This document shows, piece by piece, positions 52,604 through 62,300 of a stretch of DNA of 64,000 nt. The notes under the pieces were generated by a model that was given only the letters and a program-made list of their open reading frames with translations, had not been told where the DNA came from and did not search any database. Where the stretch lies: NCBI RefSeq assembly GCF_042688385.1, contig NZ_JBHUPY010000001.1:248001-312000 (forward strand), given 5' to 3'. Source of the DNA: Herpetosiphon sp042688385. Its GTDB lineage: Bacteria > Chloroflexota > Chloroflexia > Chloroflexales > Herpetosiphonaceae. Made by a program: the position numbers and the translations under genes. The stretch's first letter is position 1, and the number at the start of each line of letters is the position of its first letter.

Positions 52604-52935
52604 TAAGCTCATAATGGCTCGCAAAAATGGTAGATGCGGCGAAGTTGGCCAACGATATTGCGGCTCCACGGCCAGCTAAACCAAACTGGATACAACATAT
52701 CCATCCTCTTTCACAAGAAAGTTAGCGGCAAGCCCAACGCTTCGAGGCAAAATGCAACATCCACTGGCGATTTGGGCTTGCTTGAGCTGTATTCTAGCAA
52801 CTGGCTATGAAAAAGTTGTGGAGAATGTTTGAACAATATTGACAAAATGCTGGATTTGGGGCTTGCCGGGTAGCATTCAAGGTTGTAAGGTAGAGCTTAG
52901 GAGCAATGCTGCTCCACTCGCTAAGGGTTGTTGGT
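52604..52935. other. 332-base gap after the restriction-modification locus
   Basis: No gene is supported. It contains one inverted repeat: GCAAGCCCAA (52728-52737) with TTGGGCTTGC (52772-52781), with a 34-base loop, perhaps a terminator for the locus. Composition returns to the GC level of the rest of the window within this gap. No repeat phrases of the common types are present. Confidence 0.5.
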
Positions 52936-53388
52936 ATGATTGTTGATATTTCTACGCGCTTGGATTGTGCTGCCAGCACCGCGATTGAGCATGTCACGAC
53001 ATCACGCCTTTTAGAATATGTGGCCAAACCATTGGTTACGTTTGTGCCCAAACACCCAAGCCAGCTGCCAACGATTTGGCACGATGGCACGTATTGGGTC
53101 GAGCTACGCTTATTTGGCCTGATTCCCTGCGGCAAACAGGCAATTGTGATTTCGCATCCGCAGCAGCATCCATTTACGTTGCGCGATAATGGCCATAGCC
53201 GCCTGATCAAACGCTGGGATCATACGATTGAGGTTGCGGTTGAAGGCACAAGCACGCGCTATCGTGACCATGTGGTGGTTGAGGCGGGCTGGCTAACTCC
53301 AATCATTTGGCTCTTTGCTCAAGTTTTTTATCGCCACCGGCAGCGGCGTTGGCGACGCTTAGCCGCCAAACGCTTTCGCTATGAGTAA
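52936..53388 (+). CDS. SRPBCC-like protein
   Basis: A 150-residue protein that reads like the START/Bet v1 (SRPBCC) group: MIVDISTRLDCAASTAIEHVTTSRLLEYVA at the start, then LIPCGKQAIVISHP, DNGHSRLIKRWDHTIEV, YRDHVVVEAGWLTPIIWLFAQVFYRHRQRRWRRL at the end (split here into short motifs of a helix). Such domains bind hydrophobic ligands. A start 30 bases upstream is possible but its AGGAG is only two bases from the ATG. The last 8 bases overlap the next gene (ATGAGTAA), so the two are coupled. Confidence 0.7.
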   Translation: MIVDISTRLDCAASTAIEHVTTSRLLEYVAKPLVTFVPKHPSQLPTIWHDGTYWVELRLFGLIPCGKQAIVISHPQQHPFTLRDNGHSRLIKRWDHTIEVAVEGTSTRYRDHVVVEAGWLTPIIWLFAQVFYRHRQRRWRRLAAKRFRYE

Positions 53389-53812
53389 TATTTTGCTTGA
53401 CCAAACGAACCCAATCGTGCAATTGTGTATTCGCGGGGTACAGGCCGAAATGCACGATCAGATTGCTACCGCCCAAGCAGCCTATCAACAAGCTTGGAGC
53501 ATCCGCCAAACTGCCTTGGATGGCTGCATCGCGGCCCATTATTGTGCCCGCCATCAACCACCAATGATTATGCTCGAATGGAACCAAATTGCGCTCGAAC
53601 AGGCACGTTTGGTTGAACATGCAGCAATCAGCGATTTTCTGCCATCGCTGTATTTGAATTTGGCTTGGTCGTATGAACAAACTGGTCAGCTGGCCCTCGC
53701 GGTGCAACATTATCAACTGTGCTTGACTAGCCTCATTGGCTTGGAAGCTAGCCTCTATCACACCATGATTCAGGAAAGTGCATTGGCCGCGTTGCAACGC
53801 CTAGATCGGTAG
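53381..53812 (+). CDS. Small helical (TPR-like) protein of unknown function
   Basis: A 143-residue soluble protein, largely alpha-helical, with TPR-like pairs (AAYQQAWSIRQTALDGCIAAHYCAR; LNLAWSYEQTGQLALAVQHYQLCL). It starts inside the end of the SRPBCC-like gene (8-base overlap) and ends 12 bases into the convergent TRIC gene. I do not recognise a named family. Confidence 0.65.
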   Translation: MSNILLDQTNPIVQLCIRGVQAEMHDQIATAQAAYQQAWSIRQTALDGCIAAHYCARHQPPMIMLEWNQIALEQARLVEHAAISDFLPSLYLNLAWSYEQTGQLALAVQHYQLCLTSLIGLEASLYHTMIQESALAALQRLDR

Positions 53813-54409
53813 CGTCCAATCGTAGCGCACTGCTCCCAAGCGCATTGCAGCAGTAATGCCAGTACATACCAATACCGCCAACGCATCAAAATTAAGATAG
53901 GTACACAACAGATAGCCACATGCGCCAACAAAAGCGCAGGTTACATACAATTGGGTGCTGCGCTGAAACACCAAGGGAATTTCATTGCACAAAATATCGC
54001 GCAGCATACCCCCAACCGAGGCCGTAATCACGCCCATCAAGGCGGCGATGAAGGCTGGCATTGAGGCTTCGAGGCCATAGGCCACGCCAACCGCCGTAAA
54101 CAAGCCCAAGCCAAAGGCATCGGGAATCATAATTGCCTTTTCGGTCAGCGCAACCCAATCGGCTTTGGCCACAAAAAACGAGCCAATTGCCAACGCCAAC
54201 ATCAACATTGGGTAAATCGGCTGTTGCACCCAATAGAATGGGCGACGATCAAGCAAAATATCCCGTACTGTCCCACCGCCAAAGGTGGTTACAAATGCCA
54301 CCGTATACACACCGATTAAATCGAATGAACGGCGGCGAGCAGTAATAATGCCCGAAATGGCAAAGGCAATCGTGGCACAAATTTCAATAATCGAGAGCAG
54401 CGTTTCCAC
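53801..54409 (-). CDS. TRIC/UPF0126 family cation channel-like membrane protein
   Basis: A 202-residue membrane protein with about seven helices and two homologous halves, each holding a glycine motif: FVTTFGGGTVRDILL (about 38-52) and VITASVGGMLRDILCNE (about 126-142). These GGG.xRD/GGM.xRD motifs mark bacterial trimeric intracellular cation (TRIC) channels, formerly UPF0126/YadS. It probably conducts monovalent cations across the cytoplasmic membrane. Its 3' end overlaps the convergent helical-protein gene. Confidence 0.88.
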   Translation of the reverse strand: METLLSIIEICATIAFAISGIITARRRSFDLIGVYTVAFVTTFGGGTVRDILLDRRPFYWVQQPIYPMLMLALAIGSFFVAKADWVALTEKAIMIPDAFGLGLFTAVGVAYGLEASMPAFIAALMGVITASVGGMLRDILCNEIPLVFQRSTQLYVTCAFVGACGYLLCTYLNFDALAVLVCTGITAAMRLGAVRYDWTLPI

Positions 54410-54438
54410 AACATCCTCTGAGTTTTAAGCTAATACAA

Positions 54439-54465
54439 AACCGCGCCGAAAAATCAGGCGCGGTT
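54439..54465 (-). terminator. Terminator between the GNAT and TRIC genes
   Basis: A perfect 9-bp stem (AACCGCGCC at 54439-54447, GGCGCGGTT at 54457-54465) with a 9-base loop lies 54 bases past the GNAT stop. On the minus strand it is followed by TTTTG, a short T-run. Confidence 0.7.
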
Positions 54466-54519
54466 CATGTCGCGATTGTCTATCACTATACCACGAAGTT
54501 GCCATTGGTCTATAGCTAT

Positions 54520-55086
54520 TTAGGGCATGGTTGGGCTAGCTGGATAAGCGCCATGAGTAGCCAAATATTCGTCCTGCAACAAGTCCATCACAATGTCGTC
54601 GTGCCAACGCCCATTACGAAAATTGATTTGGCGCAAACGCCCAGCCACTTGGAAGCCAACTTTGCTATACACGTGCTGAGCACGTTGGTTGTAATCGCGC
54701 ACGGTCAATTGCAAGCGATGAAAATTAAGCTCAGCAAAGACATAGCGCACCACCAAGTGCATTGCCTCGGTGCCATAGCCATTATCCCAAAACGCTCGAT
54801 CGAGCATAATGCCCAATTCTGCCGAGCGATTTTTCAATTGCGCGCCCCAAACATTGGTGAAGCCAATCAATTGACCAGTGGCTGTCAGTTCAATCGAGAA
54901 GCCAACATCGCTGCCACCATCGCGAAACCAATGGTCAAACATCATCACATTAGTTGGTTCATGGCGCAACCGAATATCACCATCAGTCTGCAAGGCCATA
55001 ATCTCAGGATCACCCCACCATTGATGAAAGATTGGCAGATCTTCTTGGCCAACAGAGCGCAGGGTCAAGCGACTTGAGCTAAACAT
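54520..55086 (-). CDS. GNAT-family N-acetyltransferase (RimJ/RimL-like)
   Basis: A 188-residue acetyltransferase opening MFSSSRLTLRSVGQEDLPIFHQWW, with GQLIGFTNVWG, ELGIMLDRAFWDNGYGTEAMHLVV (acetyl-CoA loop) and VYSKVGFQVAGRLRQ, all standard in the RimJ/RimL group. It would move an acetyl group from acetyl-CoA to an amine on a protein or small molecule; the substrate is unknown. GGAG lies 8 bases before ATG 55086, and the open frame further upstream is noncoding. It diverges from the repeat-protein gene at 55162. Confidence 0.85.
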   Translation of the reverse strand: MFSSSRLTLRSVGQEDLPIFHQWWGDPEIMALQTDGDIRLRHEPTNVMMFDHWFRDGGSDVGFSIELTATGQLIGFTNVWGAQLKNRSAELGIMLDRAFWDNGYGTEAMHLVVRYVFAELNFHRLQLTVRDYNQRAQHVYSKVGFQVAGRLRQINFRNGRWHDDIVMDLLQDEYLATHGAYPASPTMP

Positions 55087-55161
55087 GGGGTATACTCCAT
55101 CGTAATTAAGCAACCCTGATTGTAGCACGTTCTTCGTAAATTTGGCACGAGAGGAGCGATT

Positions 55162-56514
55162 ATGCTCGATTTGACCCAGTTTGATCAACCAGCCATGCTC
55201 ACGCTTGCCCTCGATCGTACCTCCACTCCCGCGCAACTGCAGGCGCTCGCCGAATGGCTTAAGCTTGTTCAAGCATCGCATTCGATTCAACCTAGCACAA
55301 GCTTGCATTATCTTACGACGCTTGCACCGCAAGGCCCGCTAGCGATTTTCCTAGAGCGGGGCAATGCCTCGCCTGTAGTCGAAGCCTTGGTTGCCAACCC
55401 CAATACTCCAGCGCTGATCGCTTTGGAATTTGCTACCGCTGTTCCTGTTGCCTTCTTTGCTAATCCAGCGTTGGATTCGTGGCTTTTGGCCGAGCCCGAC
55501 TTGTTCCACCAGATTGAGCCGCTGCACGTATTGCAGTTGCTACGCTACGCCAACATTCCAGCGCATCGTTTGGCCTTGATTCGCACCATTAGCCCAGCAA
55601 TTGCGCAAACTGTGGAATTGCATATTGGCTCGAATCCAGGGTTGGCTGCTGATTGGTATGCTCAGTATCAAACCCATAAGCAGCAGGTTACGTTGCCAGC
55701 AGCCGAAGCAACTATCCTATTGCACGAATTGCTGCGTTTGAACGCCATCAACGAGCCAATGTTAGGCTGGCTGCGCCAATCGAGCCTTGAGCAGCATCAA
55801 CGCCTCTTTATGCAAGTTTCGGCCAGCAGCACGCCAGCATTTGAGCCACAAACACTTGATTTCAGCCCAAAATATGCCACCCTGCTTGATGCGCCATTTG
55901 CTCAGCGCCTGCAAGTTGCGCATTCCAATGATGTTAAAGGCCTCGCAATTTTGGCCGAAGACAATGAGCCAAAAATTCGGCTTGTCGTAGCGCAGAATCC
56001 AGCAACCCCGCGGACTGTTCATCAACTATTGGAGCTTGATGATTCGCAGCATGTTCGGGCGGCATTGGCCAGCAACCCCAGCATTACGCCAAAATTATTG
56101 TTGACGCTGGCTCGCGATCACAGCTGGTCGGGGTTGCCAATTCGCTTGGCCGCAGCCCGTAATCCGGTTGCAACTCCTGAAATTTTAGCGCTTTTGGCCC
56201 AAGATCAGGCTTCGCTTGCGCGCCAAACCGTGCTTCAGAACCAGCACATTGCGCCAGAAATTGGCCAACAAGTTCGCCAACGGGCATTAATCGAAGCCTT
56301 GTATGCGCTTGACCCATGGTTGCATCTGCTGGCATGCGGTCATCCTGCTACGCCAATTGAGCATTTGGCCAAGGCGGTTAACTCGCCATGGTGGCTTGGA
56401 CGAGCTACCTTGGCAGAAAACCCGAGTTGCCCACGCGCTGTGCTCGAGCAACTCGCCAACGATGGCAATTGCTATGTACGACTGCTTGCCCAACAGCAAC
56501 TCCAGCAAACTTAA
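55162..56514 (+). CDS. Leucine-rich-repeat-variant-like protein
   Basis: A 450-residue soluble protein. Its middle and end hold repeats of about 22-25 residues with the pattern AxNPxTPxxVLxxLxxDxxxxVRxALAxNP, for example AQNPATPRTVHQLLELDDSQHVRAALASNPSITPKLLLTLA across about 275-310, ARNPVATPEILALLAQDQ and AENPSCPRAVLEQLANDGN at the end. This is the leucine-rich-repeat-variant/HEAT-like type often used for protein binding. The N-terminal 200 residues are diverged. GAGGAG precedes the ATG. Function unknown; it stands between the GNAT gene and a kinase gene on the opposite strand. Confidence 0.7.
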   Translation: MLDLTQFDQPAMLTLALDRTSTPAQLQALAEWLKLVQASHSIQPSTSLHYLTTLAPQGPLAIFLERGNASPVVEALVANPNTPALIALEFATAVPVAFFANPALDSWLLAEPDLFHQIEPLHVLQLLRYANIPAHRLALIRTISPAIAQTVELHIGSNPGLAADWYAQYQTHKQQVTLPAAEATILLHELLRLNAINEPMLGWLRQSSLEQHQRLFMQVSASSTPAFEPQTLDFSPKYATLLDAPFAQRLQVAHSNDVKGLAILAEDNEPKIRLVVAQNPATPRTVHQLLELDDSQHVRAALASNPSITPKLLLTLARDHSWSGLPIRLAAARNPVATPEILALLAQDQASLARQTVLQNQHIAPEIGQQVRQRALIEALYALDPWLHLLACGHPATPIEHLAKAVNSPWWLGRATLAENPSCPRAVLEQLANDGNCYVRLLAQQQLQQT

Positions 56515-56525
56515 AGGTGAATGAG

Positions 56526-56548
56526 CCGCGATTGTTTTCGATTGCGGT
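56526..56548. terminator. Weak hairpin between convergent genes
   Basis: CCGCGAT pairs with ATTGCGG (7 bp, one G-T pair) around TGTTTTCG in the 52-base gap between the repeat protein and the kinase gene. It may end either transcript; the stem is short. Confidence 0.4.
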
Positions 56549-56566
56549 TCGTTGCTGTCAGCTGAG

Positions 56567-58954
56567 TTATTGCCAATAGCCTGTCATCAAATCGCCGCCA
56601 CGGGTTGGAATCCCGCCGCCACCTGGGACTGCCCCACCTTGGGCATTGTAGACCGTGAAGGTCACTTCTTGGCTGGCCGCCAATCCACAGACATTCGTAT
56701 TGCCAGCGCCGTCGACGTTGCCGCGATTGCCCAGCCCATCGACAGCAACAAACCAGCCATTGGTACTCAGGCCGCGAATATGCACCGCAAAACAGGTTGG
56801 GTCAACCGCGTTTTCTGCGTACTTTTGGAAGTACAAACGTTGTGTTTTTGCGGTAGTTGGCACGGCAGTTGGTGGTGCTGGCCGCGTTGGTGTGGCTGGC
56901 ACTGCGGTAGGCGAAATTGCGCGTAAACGAGCACGCAAGTCGCCTACATCGATATTCGGTGCATCCTGTGCTAACTCTAAGGCCAAACTATAGACTTCAC
57001 GAGCTTTGGCTAGTTGGCCAGTTTCTTCAAAATTCTGGCCCTTCGCGAGATAGGCCTTGAGCATTACATCGATCACCGCTAAATCGTTTTTTAATCGTGC
57101 GAATTCCTGCGTCGAATTAATTTGGGCCAAGCTTTGATCCAACTGATCGATTGCACTATCCCACTCACCGGCGCTGAATGCTTGTTTACCCGCTTGATAA
57201 CTGCCGAGCAATTGATCAAGCTGTTTGGCCAACGCATGATTAGGCTCAAAACGAAAGGCCTCGGCGAGATATTGCTTGCTCATGTCAACAGCATCTGGAT
57301 TCGTCAACGTGCTGAGTGCCCAATTAAAATAGGTAGCCGAGCCAATACTTTTAAGCTCAAGATAGTCTTTATCAATCTCCCAGACCTGATTAAACGCCTG
57401 GGCTGCTTTTGGCCAATCTTGCTGGGCATAGGCTTCTTGGCCAACCACATATTCTAAGCGCTTGGCTTCTTGTGGGTCGCTTCGTTCTTCAGCGCCAATT
57501 GAGGTTGGCTGACTACCTACCGCTGGGGGTGTTGCTTGGACCTCAAGGGTTATTGTTGCTTGGGCTTGCGGTGATCCTTCTTCAATGCCATCTGGACTGG
57601 GATTTTTGGGGTTTGGCTTAGCCGATGTATCGCCAACAAAATTCGTAATGATGAAAAAGATGAGTATTAATCCAACTACGCTAGCGCCAATCAGCGTCCA
57701 ACGTTTCTTGGTTTGCCATGGGTTTGGCGTTGATAGCACATAGCCTGATGGCATGAAATTTGTCTGCGAATTTGGAACTGAATGTGGGTTGAAATTGACT
57801 TGGCTCGATGGCTGGTAAGATTGCTGAACTGCTTGATTTGGCATTGAGTGTGGCCCATGGTTGAAATTGGGCTGGCTGGCTGGCTGGTAAGGTTGCTGAA
57901 TTGCTTGGTTTGGCGTTGAATGTGGCCCATGGTTGAAGTTGGGCTGGCTGGCTGGCTGATAAACAGTCGCAATGGCATTTTCATTGGTTGCTGGTTTGTG
58001 CAAGGCTACATTTGAGTGGCTCGGCCCACGTTGCATAACCGTAACATGGTCGGCCACGGGAATATTGGTTTGCGAATTTGTATAGCGGGTTTTTTCAAGG
58101 ACTTCAAGAAACTCGCCCATAGTTGCAAAGCGCTCATTAGGGTTACTCGCAACCGCTTGATGGATCACGTTGACAATTGCTGGAGGAATATGGGGTGCAA
58201 ATTGCCGTAATGATGGTAATTCTGCCTGTTGAATCCGATTAATTGTTATCCGTTCATTGCTATCGGTTTCATACCAATATGGGTGTTTGCCAGCCAACAT
58301 CTCATACAAAATCAAGCCCAAGGCATAAATATCAGCCCGATGATCAGGCGTAGTGCCAGCAAATACCTCGGGCGCACTATAGGCAACCGTGCCCACAAAG
58401 CCACCAACTCTGGTCATGCGAGCCTGATTTTGGGCCAGCGCAATCCCAAAATCGGTCAATACGGCATCACCATTGTTACGAAATAAAATATTGGCTGGCT
58501 TAATATCGCGGTGAATAAAGCCCTTGCCATGGGCATAATCAAGGGCCGAACCAATTTGTTTGACGACTTGCAGTGCTGTTTTCAAAAGCTGTTGTGGTTG
58601 TTGCTGCAAGCGCGCGGTTAGGGTGCCATTGGGAATATGCTCCATGGCGATAAAGGGAATATATTGCTGAACCGGAGCAAACCAGGTTTGGTTGGTAGCG
58701 TAAATTGCCACAATATGCGGGTGATGGAGTTGACGTACCAGCTTGGCTTCATGAAAAAAACGATGCACCATCTCGTCATCGCTGAGGGCCAATGGTCGCA
58801 ACACTTTGAAGGCCACAGTTTGATAGACTGGATGGAAGGCTTGATAGACCTCGGCCATGCCACCGGTGCCAATTTTGTGCTGCACCTGAAATTCTTCAAA
58901 ATTGTGATTGGAATATATTCCCGCTTCTTGATTGGTGTGTGCTGAGTTACTCAT
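56567..58954 (-). CDS. Transmembrane Ser/Thr protein kinase, second of tandem pair
   Basis: The 795-residue product has a Hanks kinase domain (about 22-280): GTGGMAEVYQAF, Lys50 in VAFK, HRDIKPANI, DFG and VAYSAPEVF. A linker with near-repeats of QPNFNHGPHS (about 335-400) leads to one membrane helix (about 425-447). Outside are TPR-like repeats (EAYAQQDWPKAAQAFNQVW) and a C-terminal domain of about 90 residues (RLYFQKYAENAVDPTCF to MTGYWQ) with two cysteines. The outer part shares blocks with the kinase encoded just upstream, and the last domain is almost identical in both. Likely a sensor kinase with an extracellular ligand domain. Confidence 0.9.
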   Translation of the reverse strand: MSNSAHTNQEAGIYSNHNFEEFQVQHKIGTGGMAEVYQAFHPVYQTVAFKVLRPLALSDDEMVHRFFHEAKLVRQLHHPHIVAIYATNQTWFAPVQQYIPFIAMEHIPNGTLTARLQQQPQQLLKTALQVVKQIGSALDYAHGKGFIHRDIKPANILFRNNGDAVLTDFGIALAQNQARMTRVGGFVGTVAYSAPEVFAGTTPDHRADIYALGLILYEMLAGKHPYWYETDSNERITINRIQQAELPSLRQFAPHIPPAIVNVIHQAVASNPNERFATMGEFLEVLEKTRYTNSQTNIPVADHVTVMQRGPSHSNVALHKPATNENAIATVYQPASQPNFNHGPHSTPNQAIQQPYQPASQPNFNHGPHSMPNQAVQQSYQPSSQVNFNPHSVPNSQTNFMPSGYVLSTPNPWQTKKRWTLIGASVVGLILIFFIITNFVGDTSAKPNPKNPSPDGIEEGSPQAQATITLEVQATPPAVGSQPTSIGAEERSDPQEAKRLEYVVGQEAYAQQDWPKAAQAFNQVWEIDKDYLELKSIGSATYFNWALSTLTNPDAVDMSKQYLAEAFRFEPNHALAKQLDQLLGSYQAGKQAFSAGEWDSAIDQLDQSLAQINSTQEFARLKNDLAVIDVMLKAYLAKGQNFEETGQLAKAREVYSLALELAQDAPNIDVGDLRARLRAISPTAVPATPTRPAPPTAVPTTAKTQRLYFQKYAENAVDPTCFAVHIRGLSTNGWFVAVDGLGNRGNVDGAGNTNVCGLAASQEVTFTVYNAQGGAVPGGGGIPTRGGDLMTGYWQ

Positions 58955-59373
58955 ACTGGCCCCTTAACCGTAACGTTGAATAACTGGAAATCATCACAAG
59001 CAATTAGCCCTAAAAGACAGCTAACGCCGCTTGTAAGTGCTCAAGAACCTGTTCGTTTGAACTATAGACTGATTGAATGATTGAAGTATTATCACATTAT
59101 TTTTCCTACCATGCAAGCTTGATTTTGATTTTGCTAGGTTTCCATAGCACTGTATGTTGGATCTATTTTCTATTTAGATACATTTTGATGCGAAATTTAG
59201 CGTCTTATGAGTACCAATTTTAAAATTTGCCTAAATTTTGAAATAGCTCATTTTCAAAAAACATGCTATGGGTTGTGATGAATAATTGAGTCGCAAAAAT
59301 CCCCTAGGCTATCAACATAGCACTAGGGGATTTTGCAAGGTACTTTTGGTCTATATAAAAATGGTATAGATGG
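58955..59373. other. 419-base AT-rich spacer between the two kinase genes
   Basis: No gene is seen. The terminator of the upstream kinase gene is at 59296-59334. The rest (about 59040-59280) is unusually AT-rich for this window and probably holds the promoter of the downstream kinase gene; no clear hexamers could be picked. An AAGGGG site lies about 8 bases before the kinase ATG. Confidence 0.55.
59296..59334. terminator. Strong intrinsic terminator after the 1004-residue kinase
   Basis: A perfect 12-bp stem (AAAATCCCCTAG at 59296-59307, CTAGGGGATTTT at 59323-59334) with a 15-base loop. On the minus strand it ends in ATTTTTG, giving a T-run right after the stem, 40 bases past the stop. Confidence 0.85.
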
Positions 59374-62300
59374 TTATTGCCAATAGCCAGTCATCAAGTC
59401 GCCGCCACGGGTTGGAATCCCGCCGCCACCTGGGACTGCCCCACCTTGGGCATTGTAGACCGTGAAGGTCACTTCTTGGCTGGCCGCTAGCCCACAGACA
59501 TTGGTGTTGCCTGCGCCGTCGACGTTGCCGCGATTACCCAAACCATCAACCGCGACAAACCAACCATTGGTACCCACGCCGCGAATGTGCACCGCAAAAC
59601 AGGTTGGATCAACCGCGTTTTCTGCATACTTTTGGAAGTACAGGCGTTGGGCCACTGGCACGGCGGTTGGTGGTGCTGGTCGCGTTGGCGTGGCTGGAAC
59701 CTCGGTTGGAGCCGTCGCGCGAATGCGGCTATTGGCTGTGGCTACATCTAAATTGCCATCAAGCGCTTGCAGGCCAGCAGCCTCGCGATAGATCGCATTG
59801 GCTCCCTCGATATTGCCTGCTTCTTCAAGCTGGCGACCACGGCCAAGATAGGCTTCATACAGCTGTTTGACGGTTTGTAGCTTGCCCATCAGATCGCCAA
59901 ATTCGCCGCTGCCAGCATTTTGGGCTTCGCGATAGGCGTTGATTGCTGCTTGCCAATCTTGTTGTTCGGCAGCCGTCTGGCCATTGCGATACAGATTCAG
60001 CACTTTGGCTAAGTTGGTGCCTGGTTGGTGGTCGGGCTTAAAGCTAAAGGTTTTATTCAAAATCTCAAGCCCACTCGCCACTTTGTCAGGGCCAGTCAAT
60101 TCGTTGATCGTCCAGTTATAGTAGGTTGCCGAGCCAATATTGCTCAAATCAAGATAGGCTGGGTCGATTGCAAGCACTTTATCGAAGGCGGCGGCAGCTT
60201 TTGGCCAATCTTGTTGGGCATAGGCTTCTTGGCCAACCACATATTCTAGGCGTTTGGCTTCTTGCGGATCGCTAGTTTGCTCGGCAGTTGGCGTTGCCGC
60301 AGCAGTGGTTGTGGTCGTTGCAGTTGGTGTAACATCGCCACCAGCAACGCTGGCATCCGAGGTTGCAGTTGCAACGCTCGCAATATTCGGATCGTCTTTG
60401 CCGCGACCAAAGCTCAAAAATGCAATCACAAGCAACGCTAAAAGTGCACTACCCAAAGCTACAAGAACTTTTGGTGAACGGAAGAAATCTTTGGCTTTGC
60501 CAACTGGCGAGGCCTTCGGTGGCATTGCATATGGCGGTGGCGCATCAGCATAATCTGCTTCAAACGATTGGGCGACTGGCGCAGCAGCAGGCCGCGCTAG
60601 CTCAATCCGTTGGGCATTAATTGGCCGCGCTGGACCTTTCTTCGGCATCGGCTCATTCGATAGCGAAGCCCCACCCATGGCTGGATAGGCCTGATTACCC
60701 GTTTGTGGATAGGCCTGATTACCCGTTTGTGGATAAGCCTGATTACCGGTTTGTGGGTAGGCTTGGTTCCCCGTTTGCGGATAGGCTTGGTTCCCCGTTT
60801 GTGGATAGGCTTGGTTCCCCGTTTGCGGGTAAGCCTGATTGCCGGTTGCTGGATAGGCCGGATACATAACCGTGCTTTCATTATCGACCGGTTGATTGGT
60901 TTGACTTGGAATCGGTCGATTGGGCACACTATGCGGCGTATACATCATGGTGCTTTGATCATCAAGCGGCACGGTTGGCGCTACTGGCACAGGCTGATTG
61001 GCCTGCGAGGGCGCGCGTGGAATTTCTTGATCTGGCTTGGTGGTTGGGGCTTGACGCAACTGCGCTTGAGCCGCTGTTGATTGTTGATTAACCACCGGAT
61101 TTGGCTGAGCTGGCGTGTAAATTTGAGTTGCATCAACTGGTGGTTGAGCGAGCGGCGCAGCAGGTGGTTGATTGACCACCGGATTTGGCTGAGCTGGCGT
61201 GTAGATTTGGGTCGCCTCAACTGGCGCAGCAGGTGGTTGATTGACCACCGGATTTGGCTGAGCCGGCGTGTAGATTTGGGTCGCCTCAACTGGCGCAGCA
61301 GGTGGTTGATTGACCACCGGATTGGCCGCTGGTGGCGTATAAATCATGGTGCCTTCGCCTGCATCGGGCAACGCCGAGGCTGCTGCTGAGGCTGCTACTC
61401 CAGCACCAAAGGCTTGGTTTTGATTATTGCCTGCCTGCGGATTGCGTTGTGGTGGGCGATTTGGCGCACCAGGTCGATTGGCAATCGGAATCATCGGGCG
61501 ACCGCTGGCGTTCAATTGTTGCGCTGGGCGATCACTGACCCGATTGAATTTAGCCTGCTTCAAGGCCTCGACAAAATCCGACATGGTTGCAAAGCGGCGA
61601 ATCGGATCTTTGGCAGTTGCTTGGGCCAAGATTTCAGCAGTTAACGGCGGCACATGCGGCGCTACATCTTGCAATGGTGGCAATGGCGTAGTCAGAATCT
61701 TGCTCATTGCAATTTGCGCATTGGTGCTGATATTGGCATAGGGGTTATGCCCGGCCAATGATTCATACAAAATCAAGCCAAGCGCATAAATATCCGAGCG
61801 CATATCGGCAGTTTCGCCCTCGAAGATTTCCGGGGCGGTGTAAGCAACTGTGCCAGCAAAGCCACCAGCTTTGGTCATGCGCGCTTCATTATTGGCCAAG
61901 GCAATCCCAAAGTCGGCGAGCACGGCATGGCCATTGCTGCGAAACAGAATATTGCTTGGTTTAATATCGCGGTGAATAAAGCCTTTGCCGTGAGCGTAGT
62001 CGAGTGCAGAGCCAATTTGCTCGCCCATTTCGAGGGTCACATTGAGCGGCTGTTGTGGCTGTTGGCGTAAGCGATCAGCTAGCGTTCCCCCAGCAATATA
62101 TTCCATCGCAATATAATGGATTGGCTGGTAGGGATTTTGGGCTTGGGCAATATCGCTGGCTTCGTAGAGCTGCACGATATGCGGGTGATGCAAGGTGCGA
62201 TTGGCGCGGGCTTCGCGCATAAAGCGCTGAAGCGTATCGTTGTCGTGAGCAAAATAGGGTGGTAATACTTTGAAGGCAACCTGACCATAGGCTTGGTGCT

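Noticed and set aside
60682..60858. Regular 24-base repeat resembling a CRISPR array
   Set aside because: The units are tandem without spacers, stay in frame and encode TGNQAYPQ inside a kinase gene.
60703..61389. Forward open frames rich in Trp, Arg and Leu opposite the kinase linker
   Set aside because: They mirror the repeats of the kinase gene and have no independent support.
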